This document shows positions 8,928-17,335 of a stretch of 64,000 bases of DNA, in pieces. The DNA is taken from NCBI RefSeq assembly GCF_900996245.1, contig NZ_CAAJGK010000022.1, positions 62,001-126,000 on the forward strand, written 5' to 3'. Position numbers and translations under genes: made by a program. The first letter of the stretch is position 1, and each line of letters opens with the position of its first letter. Below the pieces are notes generated by a model, which saw only the letters and a list, made by a program, of their open reading frames with translations, had not been told where the DNA came from and made no database searches. The stretch is from Paraburkholderia sp. BCC1886. Lineage in GTDB: Bacteria > Pseudomonadota > Gammaproteobacteria > Burkholderiales > Burkholderiaceae.

Positions 8928-10370
8928 ATGTCTACCGCTTTCCAGCCTCATGCGCAGCCTCGCGTCCCGTCTCGTCATAGCGCCGCGGCGCGGCTCGAGC
9001 GTCTGCCGTTCTCCGGTTACCACCGCACCATTTTCGTCATCATCGCCATCGCGTTCTTTTTCGATTCGGTCGACCTCGGCACCATGACCTTCGTGCTCGG
9101 TTCGATCAGAACCGAGTTCCATCTGTCGAGTGCGATGGCGGGGCTCGTGGCGAGCGCCAGTTTCTTCGGCATGGTGATCGGCGCGGCGATCGCGGGCATG
9201 CTCGCGGATCGCTTCGGGCGTCGGCCGGTCTTTCAGTGGAGCATGGTGTTGTGGGGACTCGCTTCGTATCTGTGCTCGACCGCGCACAGTGTCGACGCGC
9301 TGATCTTCTATCGCGTGTTGCTCGGCTTCGGCATGGGCATGGAGTTTCCGATCGCGCAGACGCTGTTGTCGGAGTTCGTGCCGGCAAAGTCGCGCGGCCG
9401 GCTGATCGCGTTGATGGATGGCTTCTGGCCGCTCGGCTTCATTGCATCGGGCGTGGTGTCGTATTTTGTGCTGCCGGCCTTCGGATGGCGGACCGAATTT
9501 GCGTTGCTGGCGATTCCCGCTGTATTCGTGCTGATCGTGCGCCGGGTCGTGCCGGAGTCGCCGCGTTGGCTCGAACACCGCGGACGTCTCGCCGACGCGG
9601 ACAAGGTATTGGCCGAAGTCGAAGCCAAGGTGATGAAAGCCAGCGGCCTGACGCAACTGGGTACGCCATCGATGGTGCAGGAACCGCCGGCGGCGAAGGG
9701 CGCCAGTGCGTTCCGCGAAATCTGGAGCGTGGCTTACCGGCGCCGCACGATCATGGTGTGGACGCTGTGGTTCTTTGCGCTGCTAGGTTTCTACGGTCTC
9801 ACTTCGTGGCTCGGCGCGTTGATGCAGCAGGCCGGGTTCGCAGTGACGAAATCGGTGTTGTACACGGTGTTGATTTCGCTCGGCGGCATTCCCGGCTTTA
9901 TCTGCGCCGCGTGGCTGGTGGAACGCTGGGGACGCAAGCCGACCTGCATCGCGTCCCTCGCAGGCAGCGCGGTAATGGCCTACGTGTACGGGCAAACCGC
10001 ATTGCATGCGCAAACGCCGACGCTGCTTATCTGCGCGGGCCTCGCCATGCAGTTCTTTCTGTTCGCGATGTGGGCCGTGCTCTACACGTACACACCGGAG
10101 TTGTATGGAACGGGTGCGCGCGCAACGGGTTCGGGGTTCGCGTCGGCAATCGGCCGCGTGGGTTCGTTGATCGGACCGTATGTGGTCGGTGTGGTGCTGC
10201 CGATGTTCGGCCAGGGCGGCGTGTTCTCGCTCGGCGCGATGTGTTTCGTGATCGCTGCCGCGGCCGTGTGGATCATGGGCATCGAGACGCGTGGGTTGAC
10301 GCTGGAAACGCTCGTTTCCGAAGCGGTGGAGAACGACGCGCCAGGTGTGTTGAGCCCGGCGCGCGACTGA
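8928..10370 (+). CDS. MFS transporter, sugar-porter/NiaP-like type
   Basis: A 480-residue 12-helix major facilitator carrier of the inner membrane. The loop 2-3 motif appears as GMLADRFGRRPVF (~85-97), the PESPRW motif of sugar-porter-like carriers follows helix 6 (~203), and a second A-type loop WLVERWGRKPT is in the C-half. These features place it in the broad sugar-porter/SV2/NiaP-like group; the substrate cannot be read from sequence. A GGGGAT-like site precedes the ATG. It follows the sarcosine oxidase operon on the same strand after 137 bp and ends only 18 bp from the convergent beta-lactamase-like gene. Confidence 0.85.
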   Translation: MSTAFQPHAQPRVPSRHSAAARLERLPFSGYHRTIFVIIAIAFFFDSVDLGTMTFVLGSIRTEFHLSSAMAGLVASASFFGMVIGAAIAGMLADRFGRRPVFQWSMVLWGLASYLCSTAHSVDALIFYRVLLGFGMGMEFPIAQTLLSEFVPAKSRGRLIALMDGFWPLGFIASGVVSYFVLPAFGWRTEFALLAIPAVFVLIVRRVVPESPRWLEHRGRLADADKVLAEVEAKVMKASGLTQLGTPSMVQEPPAAKGASAFREIWSVAYRRRTIMVWTLWFFALLGFYGLTSWLGALMQQAGFAVTKSVLYTVLISLGGIPGFICAAWLVERWGRKPTCIASLAGSAVMAYVYGQTALHAQTPTLLICAGLAMQFFLFAMWAVLYTYTPELYGTGARATGSGFASAIGRVGSLIGPYVVGVVLPMFGQGGVFSLGAMCFVIAAAAVWIMGIETRGLTLETLVSEAVENDAPGVLSPARD

Positions 10371-10388
10371 CGTTTTTTATCAAGTCGG

Positions 10389-11555
10389 TTAGTGAGAACG
10401 ATTGGCCAGCGCGCTCAGTATCCGGTAAGCCGCATTCACCCGGTCTTCGTTGGGGATGTTTCTGTTGGCGAGGATCACGATGCCCAGATGTTTCGCCGGA
10501 ATAAAGGCGACGTAGGTGCCAAAGCCGTTGGTCGAACCGGTCTTGTTGATCCAGACGTCGTCACGCGGCGCGAGCGGCGGCGTGATGGCGGTGGCCGGCG
10601 TCGCGTTCAGCATGGCGGGCGCGTTGCCGTCCTGCAGGTTTTTCAGCGCGACGGGGTACGGATACTGTTCCCAGATCAGATCCTGCGTCAGCGCGCCGGA
10701 CGTGAAGTACGCCGTATGGGTCTGCGTAATGGCGCGCTGCAGCGAGTCGTTCAGCGCCAGCAGATGCATGTTTGCCTGCACGAAGCGGTTCATGTCGGCG
10801 GCGGTGCTTTTGATGCCGTATGCCTCGGTGGCCAGCACGCCGGGTGACACGCGCACGGGCGTGCCGTCTTTGCGGTATCCCTGCGCGTAGTCCGTCATGT
10901 GTTCGGGCGGCACGTCGAAGTACGTGTCCTTCATGCCGAGCGGCGCGAACAGGCGTTGTTCGACCGACGCAGCGAACGGCTGCCCGAGGCTCTTCGCCGT
11001 GATCAGACCGAATGACCCGATGCCCGGGTTCGAGTAAGTGCGATAGGAGCCCGGCGCGTAGGTTGGCTTCCACGTCTTGAAGTACGCGAGCAGTTGCGTG
11101 TTGTCGTGAATCTCGTCGGGCACCTGTACCGGCAGACCGCCTGGCGTATGGGTGCCGAGTTCGAGCAGGGTGACGTCGCCGAACGGCGCACCTTGCAGCG
11201 CCGGCAGATGTTGACCAACCGTGTCCGTCAGCGCCAGCTTGCCGTCGAGTTGCGCGCAGGACGCGAGCGTCGCCGTGAACGTCTTGCTCACCGAGCCCAG
11301 TTCGAACAACGTGTGTTGCGTCACCGGAAGCGCGGCTTGCGTCGACGCGACGCCATAGTTGAAGACGAACGACTGACCGTTGCTTACGACTCCAACTGCC
11401 ACGCCCGGGATCCGGTACTTCGCCATCATGGGCCGGATGGCCGCGTCGACGGTCGAACGAATGGCCGGCTCGCGACTCGCCGCGTGGCCGATGGGAGAGA
11501 CGGCGCTCAACGCGCACACGATAGCTGCGCTGAGGCTGAATGCCTGAAACTTCAT
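10389..11555 (-). CDS. Class C beta-lactamase-like serine hydrolase (periplasmic)
   Basis: A 388-residue protein with a Sec signal peptide (first ~25 residues, cut after GHA). All three serine beta-lactamase/penicillin-binding motifs are present: S88-V-S-K91, Y174-S-N176 and K338-T-G340. Length and the FELGSVSKTFTATLA context are those of AmpC-type class C enzymes (~380). It would hydrolyse beta-lactams in the periplasm, although related esterases and DD-peptidases share the motifs. No ampR is adjacent; the upstream neighbour is the GbdR-like regulator in the same orientation 137 bp away, which is unlikely to control it. Confidence 0.9.
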   Translation of the reverse strand: MKFQAFSLSAAIVCALSAVSPIGHAASREPAIRSTVDAAIRPMMAKYRIPGVAVGVVSNGQSFVFNYGVASTQAALPVTQHTLFELGSVSKTFTATLASCAQLDGKLALTDTVGQHLPALQGAPFGDVTLLELGTHTPGGLPVQVPDEIHDNTQLLAYFKTWKPTYAPGSYRTYSNPGIGSFGLITAKSLGQPFAASVEQRLFAPLGMKDTYFDVPPEHMTDYAQGYRKDGTPVRVSPGVLATEAYGIKSTAADMNRFVQANMHLLALNDSLQRAITQTHTAYFTSGALTQDLIWEQYPYPVALKNLQDGNAPAMLNATPATAITPPLAPRDDVWINKTGSTNGFGTYVAFIPAKHLGIVILANRNIPNEDRVNAAYRILSALANRSH

Positions 11556-11692
11556 GAAGGGGATTCCTTGATTGTCGGATCGACGGAGCGTGTCGTGGCC
11601 GTACTATCCGGCTTTCGCGACCGGCTGACAATCGAGGATAAGTTGCGCGAGGCTAAAGAAAATCTTGGGACCGCGCTTGTTTCTGCCGACGC

Positions 11693-12688
11693 TCAGGCCG
11701 CCATGACGGGGGCGATGGTGAGCGAGGGCGCCTGTTTGCGGCGCTCGCGCGTGGGGGCGGTACCGAAGGCATCGCGATAGCTTTTGGAGAAATGGCAGGC
11801 CGACTGGAAGCCGCAGGCCATGGTGATGTGCATGATCGACATATCGGTTTGCAGCAGCAGTTCGCGTGCGCGGCGCAGGCGTAGCGTCAGATAGTAATGC
11901 GTGGGCGTCATCCCGAGATGCTCGCGGAAGAGCCGTTGCAACTGCCGTTGCGACATTCCGGCCAGACGGGCGAGCTCTTCGCGAGAGAGTGGTTCTTCGA
12001 TGTTGTTCTCCATGAGTGCGATGACTTCGAAGAGCGACTTGTTGGCCGAGCCTAGCCGCGCGACTAGCGGCATTTTTTGTTGGGCGCTGGTATCGCGTAC
12101 GTGTTCGACGATGAATTGTTCGGCGATCTGCGTGACTTTGGCGGTGCCTACGCGTGGCGCGATGAGGTTGAGCATCATATCGAGCGGCGCGACGCCGCCT
12201 GTGCAGGTGACGCGATCGCGGTCGATGACGAACAGTTCTTTGAGGAAGCGCGTCTCGGGGAATTCTTCCTTGAGCGCCGACATGTTTTCCCAGTGGATGG
12301 CGCAGGCGTAGTTGGCGAGCAGACCGGCGCGAGCTAATGCGTAGGTGCCGGTGCAGAGACTGCCGAGGACGCTGCCGAGGCGCGCGAAGCGACGCAGTGC
12401 GGAGAGATGGGCGGGGGTGGTGGCGCGTTGCACGTCGATGCCGCCGACGACGAAGACGATATCGGGGGTGGGGAGATTGTCGACCGGGATGGTGTCGACG
12501 GCGAGGCCGTTGCTTGCCTGGACCGGGCCGCCGTCGGGGCTGACGATGGACCAGCGGTAGAGGGTTTGCCCAGTGAGGTAGTTGGCCATGCGTAGCACTT
12601 CGATCGCGTTGGTGAAGGCGATCATGGTGAAGTTGGGGACTGGCATGAATGCGAAGTGCGACAACGACGCCGTGCGATCGGTGGACAT
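11693..12688 (-). CDS. gbdR: GlxA-type AraC-family regulator, GbdR-like
   Basis: A 331-residue regulator: DJ-1/PfpI-like sensor domain (~10-190, with VVGGIDVQ and SLCTGTYALARAGLL) and C-terminal AraC double HTH (LSREELARLAGMSQRQLQRL; IMHITMACGFQSACHFSKSY). In Pseudomonas, GbdR binds glycine betaine or dimethylglycine and activates gbcAB, dgcAB and sox genes. Here the gene sits beside the dgc-etf-gbc operon, divergent across a 956-bp repeat-bearing spacer, so the same role is likely. The symbol is by family and context. The near-paralogue at 3-413 could share or contest this role. Confidence 0.8.
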   Translation of the reverse strand: MSTDRTASLSHFAFMPVPNFTMIAFTNAIEVLRMANYLTGQTLYRWSIVSPDGGPVQASNGLAVDTIPVDNLPTPDIVFVVGGIDVQRATTPAHLSALRRFARLGSVLGSLCTGTYALARAGLLANYACAIHWENMSALKEEFPETRFLKELFVIDRDRVTCTGGVAPLDMMLNLIAPRVGTAKVTQIAEQFIVEHVRDTSAQQKMPLVARLGSANKSLFEVIALMENNIEEPLSREELARLAGMSQRQLQRLFREHLGMTPTHYYLTLRLRRARELLLQTDMSIMHITMACGFQSACHFSKSYRDAFGTAPTRERRKQAPSLTIAPVMAA

Positions 12689-12941
12689 GGGGGTGGGGAT
12701 CCTTCGGATCTGTAAGGTGCCGGGGGGCTTTTTTGTGATTCTGATTAGGTTTGCAACTTGTGTGCCATCAGGGGGAACCCTCGCTGGGGTGGGGTTTTTG
12801 TTGGTTTTGTTGTTCGTTTTGTTTGGGGATGGGTTGGATCGCTAAGCGTTGTGGGGCGGGGGGGCACCAGAAGCGAGCCTGGTGGTGGAGGGTGCACCTT
12901 GGCGGCGCAGGGGTGAAGGTTTTTTTTGTTGGTCTGGAATC

Positions 12942-13461
12942 TTTGGCCTTTCCTTGATTTGGTAGTGGTCTATTAGCGTTCCCCCTGTGCGGGGGGGCAC
13001 TTACTTCTCTTTGCCGCCGCAAAGAGAAGTAAGCAAGAGAAAGCGGCTCACACCGCTAACTGTTAAGCGGGCCCCGCAGCATTTCATCGGTAGTGGTGCA
13101 TCTGGAATCCGGTCCCTCGCGCATTCGACGTCAGTGACAAAGCACTCATCAGCTCCCACTCCGCACTGCGTGCGTCGCGGATGGGTACACCACGGAAAGC
13201 GGAAAACCGAGGGGGTAGAACGACGCGGGGGCGCGCGAAGCGCCGCCGGAAGAATGACTGCCTTGTCACTGAGGCGGAATGTGCGAGAACACGGATTCCA
13301 GATGCACCACTACCAGAAAACTCGCGCGGGGCCCGCTTAAGAATTAGCGGTGTGAGCCGCTTTCTCTTGCTTACTTCTCTTTGCGGCGGCAAAGAGAAGT
13401 AAGTGCCCCCCCGCACAGGGGGAACGCTAATAGACCACTACCAAATCAAGGAAAGGCCAAA
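12942..13461. repeat. Long inverted repeat (118-bp identical arms, imperfectly paired centre)
   Basis: The arm 12942-13059 is the exact reverse complement of 13344-13461. Complementarity resumes imperfectly inside (the TTAAGCGGGCCCCGC block and a second imperfect pair at ~13091-13115 and ~13293-13315), so the whole 520 bp could form a cruciform or long RNA hairpin. Each arm also carries its own small hairpin: 13-nt stems CTTACTTCTCTTT/AAAGAGAAGTAAG around an 8-nt loop, at 13000-13033 and 13370-13403. It fills the spacer between the GbdR-like gene and the dipeptidase-like gene. From memory, similar blocks recur in Paraburkholderia genomes and are often annotated as short hypothetical proteins. 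No transposase or target-site duplication is evident. The flanks 12689-12941 (G/T-rich on plus) and 13462-13644 (A/C-rich) hold no gene. Confidence 0.9.
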
Positions 13462-13554
13462 ACAACGAGAGGCCAAAGGCCAAAAAGCCAGCGCAACGAA
13501 AAACCCCCAGATGGCGGAAAAGGCAAAAAACCCGTCTTAAATGACAAATTGGCG

Positions 13555-13570
13555 TGACGGAACACCGTCA
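13555..13570 (+). promoter_or_regulatory. Small dyad upstream of the dgc-side operon
   Basis: TGACGG, four bases, CCGTCA: a perfect 6+4+6 dyad ending 75 bp before the dipeptidase-like start. It is followed by A-rich rather than T-rich sequence on the plus strand, so a terminator is unlikely there. An operator is possible but unproven. Confidence 0.25.
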
Positions 13571-13644
13571 AAAATAGACCAAACAAAGCCCTCGGACAAG
13601 CGCCGCCCAGGCGCCCCCTTCCGACCACGCCTGGAGCCCCCTGA

Positions 13645-14616
13645 ATGCCCACTCTCCACGAATCCAGCATCATCATCGACGGCCTGAACATTTCGAAATT
13701 CGAACACTCCGTCTTCGAAGACATGAAAAAAGGCGGCGTGACCGCCGTCAACTGCACCGTCTCGGTCTGGGAAAGCTTCCAGAAAACAGTCGACAACATC
13801 GCGGAAATGAAACAGCAAATCCGCGAACACAGCGAAATCCTCACGCTAGTCCGCACCACCGACGACATCCACCGCGCAAAAAAAGAAAACAAAACCGGCA
13901 TCATCTTCGGCTTCCAGAACGCCCACGCTTTCGAAGACAACCTCGGCTATATCGAAGCTTTCAAAGACCTCGGCGTCAACGTCGTGCAACTCTGCTACAA
14001 CACGCAAAACCTGGTCGGCACCGGCTGCTATGAACGCGACGGCGGCCTGTCCGGCTACGGCCGCGAAGTCATCCAGGAAATGAACCGCGTGGGCATCATG
14101 GTCGATCTCTCACACGTAGGCGGCAAAACCTCCTCCGAAGCCATCGCCGCATCGAACAAGCCGGTCTGCTACTCGCACTGCTGCCCGTCGGGCCTGAAAG
14201 AACACCCGCGCAACAAAACCGACGAGCAACTCAAGGAAATTGCCGACGCAGGCGGCTTCGTCGGCGTAACCATGTTCGCCCCCTTCCTCAAGCGCGGCCC
14301 GGATGCGACCGTCGACGACTACCTCGAAGCCATCGAGTACGTGGTCGATCTCATCGGCGAAGACCAGGTCGGTATCGGCACCGACTTCACGCAAGGCTAC
14401 AGCACCGAGTTCTTCGACTGGATCACGCACGACAAAGGCCGCTATCGCCAGTTGACCAACTTCGGCAAGGTCGTCAACCCGGAAGGCATCCGCACCATCG
14501 GCGAGTTTCCAAACCTGACCGCCGCAATGCAACGCGCAGGCTGGAGCGAATCGCGCATCAAGAAAATCATGGGCGAAAACTGGGTGCGTGTGTTCGGCGA
14601 TGTCTGGAAGGTTTGA
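13645..14616 (+). CDS. Membrane-dipeptidase-like (peptidase M19 family) protein of the dimethylglycine cluster
   Basis: A 323-residue protein with the renal dipeptidase (M19) fold. The later family elements VDLSHVG (~153), CYSHC (~172) and GIGTDFTQG (~247) are present. The N-terminal zinc-binding His-x-Asp of M19 enzymes (normally in a DGHND-like motif) is replaced by DGLNIS, so a classical binuclear zinc dipeptidase is doubtful. A similar gene precedes dgcA-dgcB in Pseudomonas, so the linkage is conserved while the function is unknown. It is first in a long co-directional run: this gene, the V4R-like gene, dgcA, dgcB, etfA, etfB, gbcA and gbcB. Confidence 0.85.
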   Translation: MPTLHESSIIIDGLNISKFEHSVFEDMKKGGVTAVNCTVSVWESFQKTVDNIAEMKQQIREHSEILTLVRTTDDIHRAKKENKTGIIFGFQNAHAFEDNLGYIEAFKDLGVNVVQLCYNTQNLVGTGCYERDGGLSGYGREVIQEMNRVGIMVDLSHVGGKTSSEAIAASNKPVCYSHCCPSGLKEHPRNKTDEQLKEIADAGGFVGVTMFAPFLKRGPDATVDDYLEAIEYVVDLIGEDQVGIGTDFTQGYSTEFFDWITHDKGRYRQLTNFGKVVNPEGIRTIGEFPNLTAAMQRAGWSESRIKKIMGENWVRVFGDVWKV

Positions 14617-14673
14617 GCACAACGCTCTGAACAGAAAACGCCACCACGTACCCACTAAAACGGAACTCCGCAC

Positions 14674-15210
14674 ATGCAACCTCAACTGCCTATCGACGTC
14701 GATCCCGCCACCGGCGTCTGGACCACCGACGCGCTGCCGATGCTCTACGTGCCACGCCACTTCTTCACCAACAACCACACGGCGGTCGAAGAAGCGCTCG
14801 GTCTCGATGCCTATGCGGAAATTCTCTACAAGGCCGGCTACAAGTCCGCCTATTTCTGGTGCGACAAGGAAGCCAAACAGCACGGTATCAGCGGAATGGC
14901 AGTGTTCGAACACTATCTGAACCGCCTGTCGCAACGTGGCTGGGGCCTCTTTACGATTACGGAGTCCGATCCGTCCACCTCGCACGCTCGCGTCGAATTG
15001 CACAACTCGTCGTTCGTCCTCGCGCAGCCAGGCAAGGAGGGCAAGCTCTGCTACATGTTCGCCGGCTGGTTTGCCGGTGCGATGGACTGGGTCAACGACA
15101 CCGCGCCGGACACGAGCCGCAAGGGCCCGCCGTCGCAGTCGCGCGAGGTGCAGTGTGCGGGCGAGTGCAAGCATCACTGCGTATTCGAAGTGTCGCCGCT
15201 CGCCGCGTGA
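14674..15210 (+). CDS. Conserved V4R-like (4-vinyl reductase-type) small protein of the dgc cluster
   Basis: A 178-residue protein of unknown function. The C-terminal CAGECKHHCVFEV cysteine/histidine cluster and the preceding MFAGWFAGAMDWV stretch resemble V4R ligand-binding domains, which bind small hydrophobic or chromophore ligands. A gene in this place, between the dipeptidase-like gene and dgcA, is also found in Pseudomonas dgc clusters, so involvement in dimethylglycine metabolism is likely but its activity is undefined. It starts 57 bp after the previous gene and ends 59 bp before dgcA. Confidence 0.7.
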   Translation: MQPQLPIDVDPATGVWTTDALPMLYVPRHFFTNNHTAVEEALGLDAYAEILYKAGYKSAYFWCDKEAKQHGISGMAVFEHYLNRLSQRGWGLFTITESDPSTSHARVELHNSSFVLAQPGKEGKLCYMFAGWFAGAMDWVNDTAPDTSRKGPPSQSREVQCAGECKHHCVFEVSPLAA

Positions 15211-15269
15211 ATCACGTCGGCGCATAAGCACTCCGCCCATTTCTTCCGAGCAGTCCGAGGTCGATCGCG

Positions 15270-17333
15270 ATGCGTTACCCGAATCTTTTCAAGCCTCTCA
15301 CGCTGAATCAGCTGACCCTGCGTAACCGCATCGTCAGCACCGCGCACGCGGAAGTGTATGCGGAGCCAGGCGGGCTGCCCGGCGACCGATATATCCGTTA
15401 CTACGAAGAGAAGGCCAAGGGCGGCGTGGGCCTCGCCGTGTGCGGCGGGTCGAGCCCGGTGTCCATCGACAGTCCGCAGGGCTGGTGGAAATCGGTGAAC
15501 CTGTCCACCGACAAGATTATCGATCCGCTGTCGCGTCTCGCGGAAGCCATGCATCGGCACGGCGCGAAGATCATGATTCAGGCGACGCACATGGGCCGCC
15601 GCACGGCGTTTCATGGCGAGCACTGGCCGCATCTGATGTCGCCATCCGGCGTGCGCGAACCGGTGCATCGCGGCAATGCGAAGATCATCGAAGTGGAAGA
15701 AATCCGTCGCATCATCGACGACTTTGCCGCGGCGGCGAAACGCATCAAGGCCGCAGGCATGGATGGCGTCGAAATCTCGGCGGCGCATCAACATCTGATC
15801 GACCAGTTCTGGAGCCCGCGCACCAACTTCCGCACCGACGAGTGGGGCGGCTCGCTGGAAAACCGTCTGCGCTTCGGCACCGAAGTGCTGAAAGCCGTGC
15901 GCGAAGCGGTGGGCGCCGACTTCTGCGTCGGCCTGCGCATGTGCGGCGACGAGTTTCATGAAGATGGCCTTAATCACGACCAACTCAAGGAAATCGCTCA
16001 GGCCATGAGCGAAACCGGCCTGATCGATTACATCGGCGTGATCGGCTCCGGTGCGGACACGCACAACACCCTCGCCAACTGCATGCCGCCGATGGCCTTG
16101 CCGCCCGAGCCGTTCGTGCATCTGGCTGCGGGCATCAAGTCCGTCGTCGACGTCCCGGTGATGCACGCGCAGAGTATTCGCGACGCGGGCCAAGCCGAAC
16201 GCCTGCTCGCCAACGGCATGGTCGACCTGGTCGGCATGACGCGCGCGCAGATTGCCGACCCGCATATGGTCATCAAGATTCGCGACGGCCGCGAAGACGA
16301 GATCAAGCAGTGTGTCGGCGCGAACTACTGCATCGACCGCCAGTACAACGGCCTCGACGTGCTGTGCGTGCAGAACGCCGCGACATCGCGCGAAGAAACC
16401 ATGCCGCACGTCATAACGAGAACACGCGGGCCGAAGCGCAAGGTCGTCGTGGTCGGTGCGGGTCCGGCGGGGCTCGAAGCGGCGCGCGTGGCGAAATCGC
16501 GCGGGCATGACGTGGTGCTGTTCGAAAAGAACGACTACGTCGGCGGTCAGATCATGCTGGCCGCGAAGGCGCCGCAACGCGAGCAGATGGCGGGCATCGT
16601 GCGCTGGTTCGACATGGAGACGAAGCGTCTCGGTGTCGACCGTCGCCTCGGCGTCGCGGCCGACGCGAGCGCCATCATGGCCGAGAAACCGGACATCGTC
16701 GTGCTCGCCACGGGCGGTTCTTCGTTCACCTCGCAGGTGGCGGGGTGGGGCGTGGAAGCGGGCCTCGCGGTCAGTTCGTGGGACATCCTGTCGGGCAAGG
16801 TCGAACCGGGCAGGAACGTGCTGGTGTACGACGGAGTGAGCACGCATGCCGGGGCCGGCGTCGCCGATTTTCTGTCGAGCCGCGGCTCGAATGTCGAAAT
16901 CGTCACGCCCGATGTGAAGGTCGCCGACGACGTGGGCGGCACGACGTTCCCGATCTTCTATCGACGCCTGTATGCGCAAGGCGTGGTGCAGACGCCGAAC
17001 TACTGGCTCGACAAGGTCTATGAAGAAGACGGCAAGAAGATCGCCGTGCTGCGCAACGAGTACACCGAAGAACAGGAAGAGCGCGCGGTCGATCAGGTGG
17101 TGATCGAAAACGGCATCGCGCCGAACGACGAGCTCTACTGGGCGCTGAAACCCGAATCGGTGAATCGCGGTCAGGTGGACGTGCACAAACTGTTCGCCGC
17201 CGAACCGCAACCGTGGCTCGCCGAAGAACTCGGCAACGGCCGCTTCCTGCTGTTTCGCGTCGGCGATTGCATTTCGATGCACAACATTCACGGCGCCATT
17301 TACGACGCGCTGCGCCTTTGCAAGGATTTCTGA
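15270..17333 (+). CDS. dgcA: Dimethylglycine demethylase subunit DgcA (Old Yellow Enzyme/TMADH family)
   Basis: A 687-residue flavoprotein. An FMN-binding TIM barrel (1-~345) is followed by a cysteine segment and a C-terminal FAD/NAD-type domain with [17 protein letters not shown] at ~391, the trimethylamine dehydrogenase layout. It is the oxidoreductase half of the DgcAB system that turns dimethylglycine into sarcosine. In the Fe-S segment the pattern is C-x6-C-x11-C (QCVGANYC and DVLC), where the family usually shows C-x2-C-x3-C-x11-C: an Ala holds the second position. Electrons presumably pass to DgcB and the adjacent ETF. dgcB starts 3 bp after its stop. Confidence 0.93.
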   Translation: MRYPNLFKPLTLNQLTLRNRIVSTAHAEVYAEPGGLPGDRYIRYYEEKAKGGVGLAVCGGSSPVSIDSPQGWWKSVNLSTDKIIDPLSRLAEAMHRHGAKIMIQATHMGRRTAFHGEHWPHLMSPSGVREPVHRGNAKIIEVEEIRRIIDDFAAAAKRIKAAGMDGVEISAAHQHLIDQFWSPRTNFRTDEWGGSLENRLRFGTEVLKAVREAVGADFCVGLRMCGDEFHEDGLNHDQLKEIAQAMSETGLIDYIGVIGSGADTHNTLANCMPPMALPPEPFVHLAAGIKSVVDVPVMHAQSIRDAGQAERLLANGMVDLVGMTRAQIADPHMVIKIRDGREDEIKQCVGANYCIDRQYNGLDVLCVQNAATSREETMPHVITRTRGPKRKVVVVGAGPAGLEAARVAKSRGHDVVLFEKNDYVGGQIMLAAKAPQREQMAGIVRWFDMETKRLGVDRRLGVAADASAIMAEKPDIVVLATGGSSFTSQVAGWGVEAGLAVSSWDILSGKVEPGRNVLVYDGVSTHAGAGVADFLSSRGSNVEIVTPDVKVADDVGGTTFPIFYRRLYAQGVVQTPNYWLDKVYEEDGKKIAVLRNEYTEEQEERAVDQVVIENGIAPNDELYWALKPESVNRGQVDVHKLFAAEPQPWLAEELGNGRFLLFRVGDCISMHNIHGAIYDALRLCKDF

Positions 17334-17335
17334 CG

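Noticed and set aside
12987..13340. 117-residue frame on plus and its mirror at 13084-13416 on minus, sharing their first ~25 residues
   Set aside because: Both lie within the inverted repeat and their similarity is a by-product of the symmetry; they have no domain and no ribosome-binding site.
15174..17291. 705-residue minus-strand frame opposite dgcA, and a 678-residue frame at 17300-19336 opposite dgcB
   Set aside because: Same shadow effect; composition unlike real proteins and dgcA/dgcB are clear on the plus strand.
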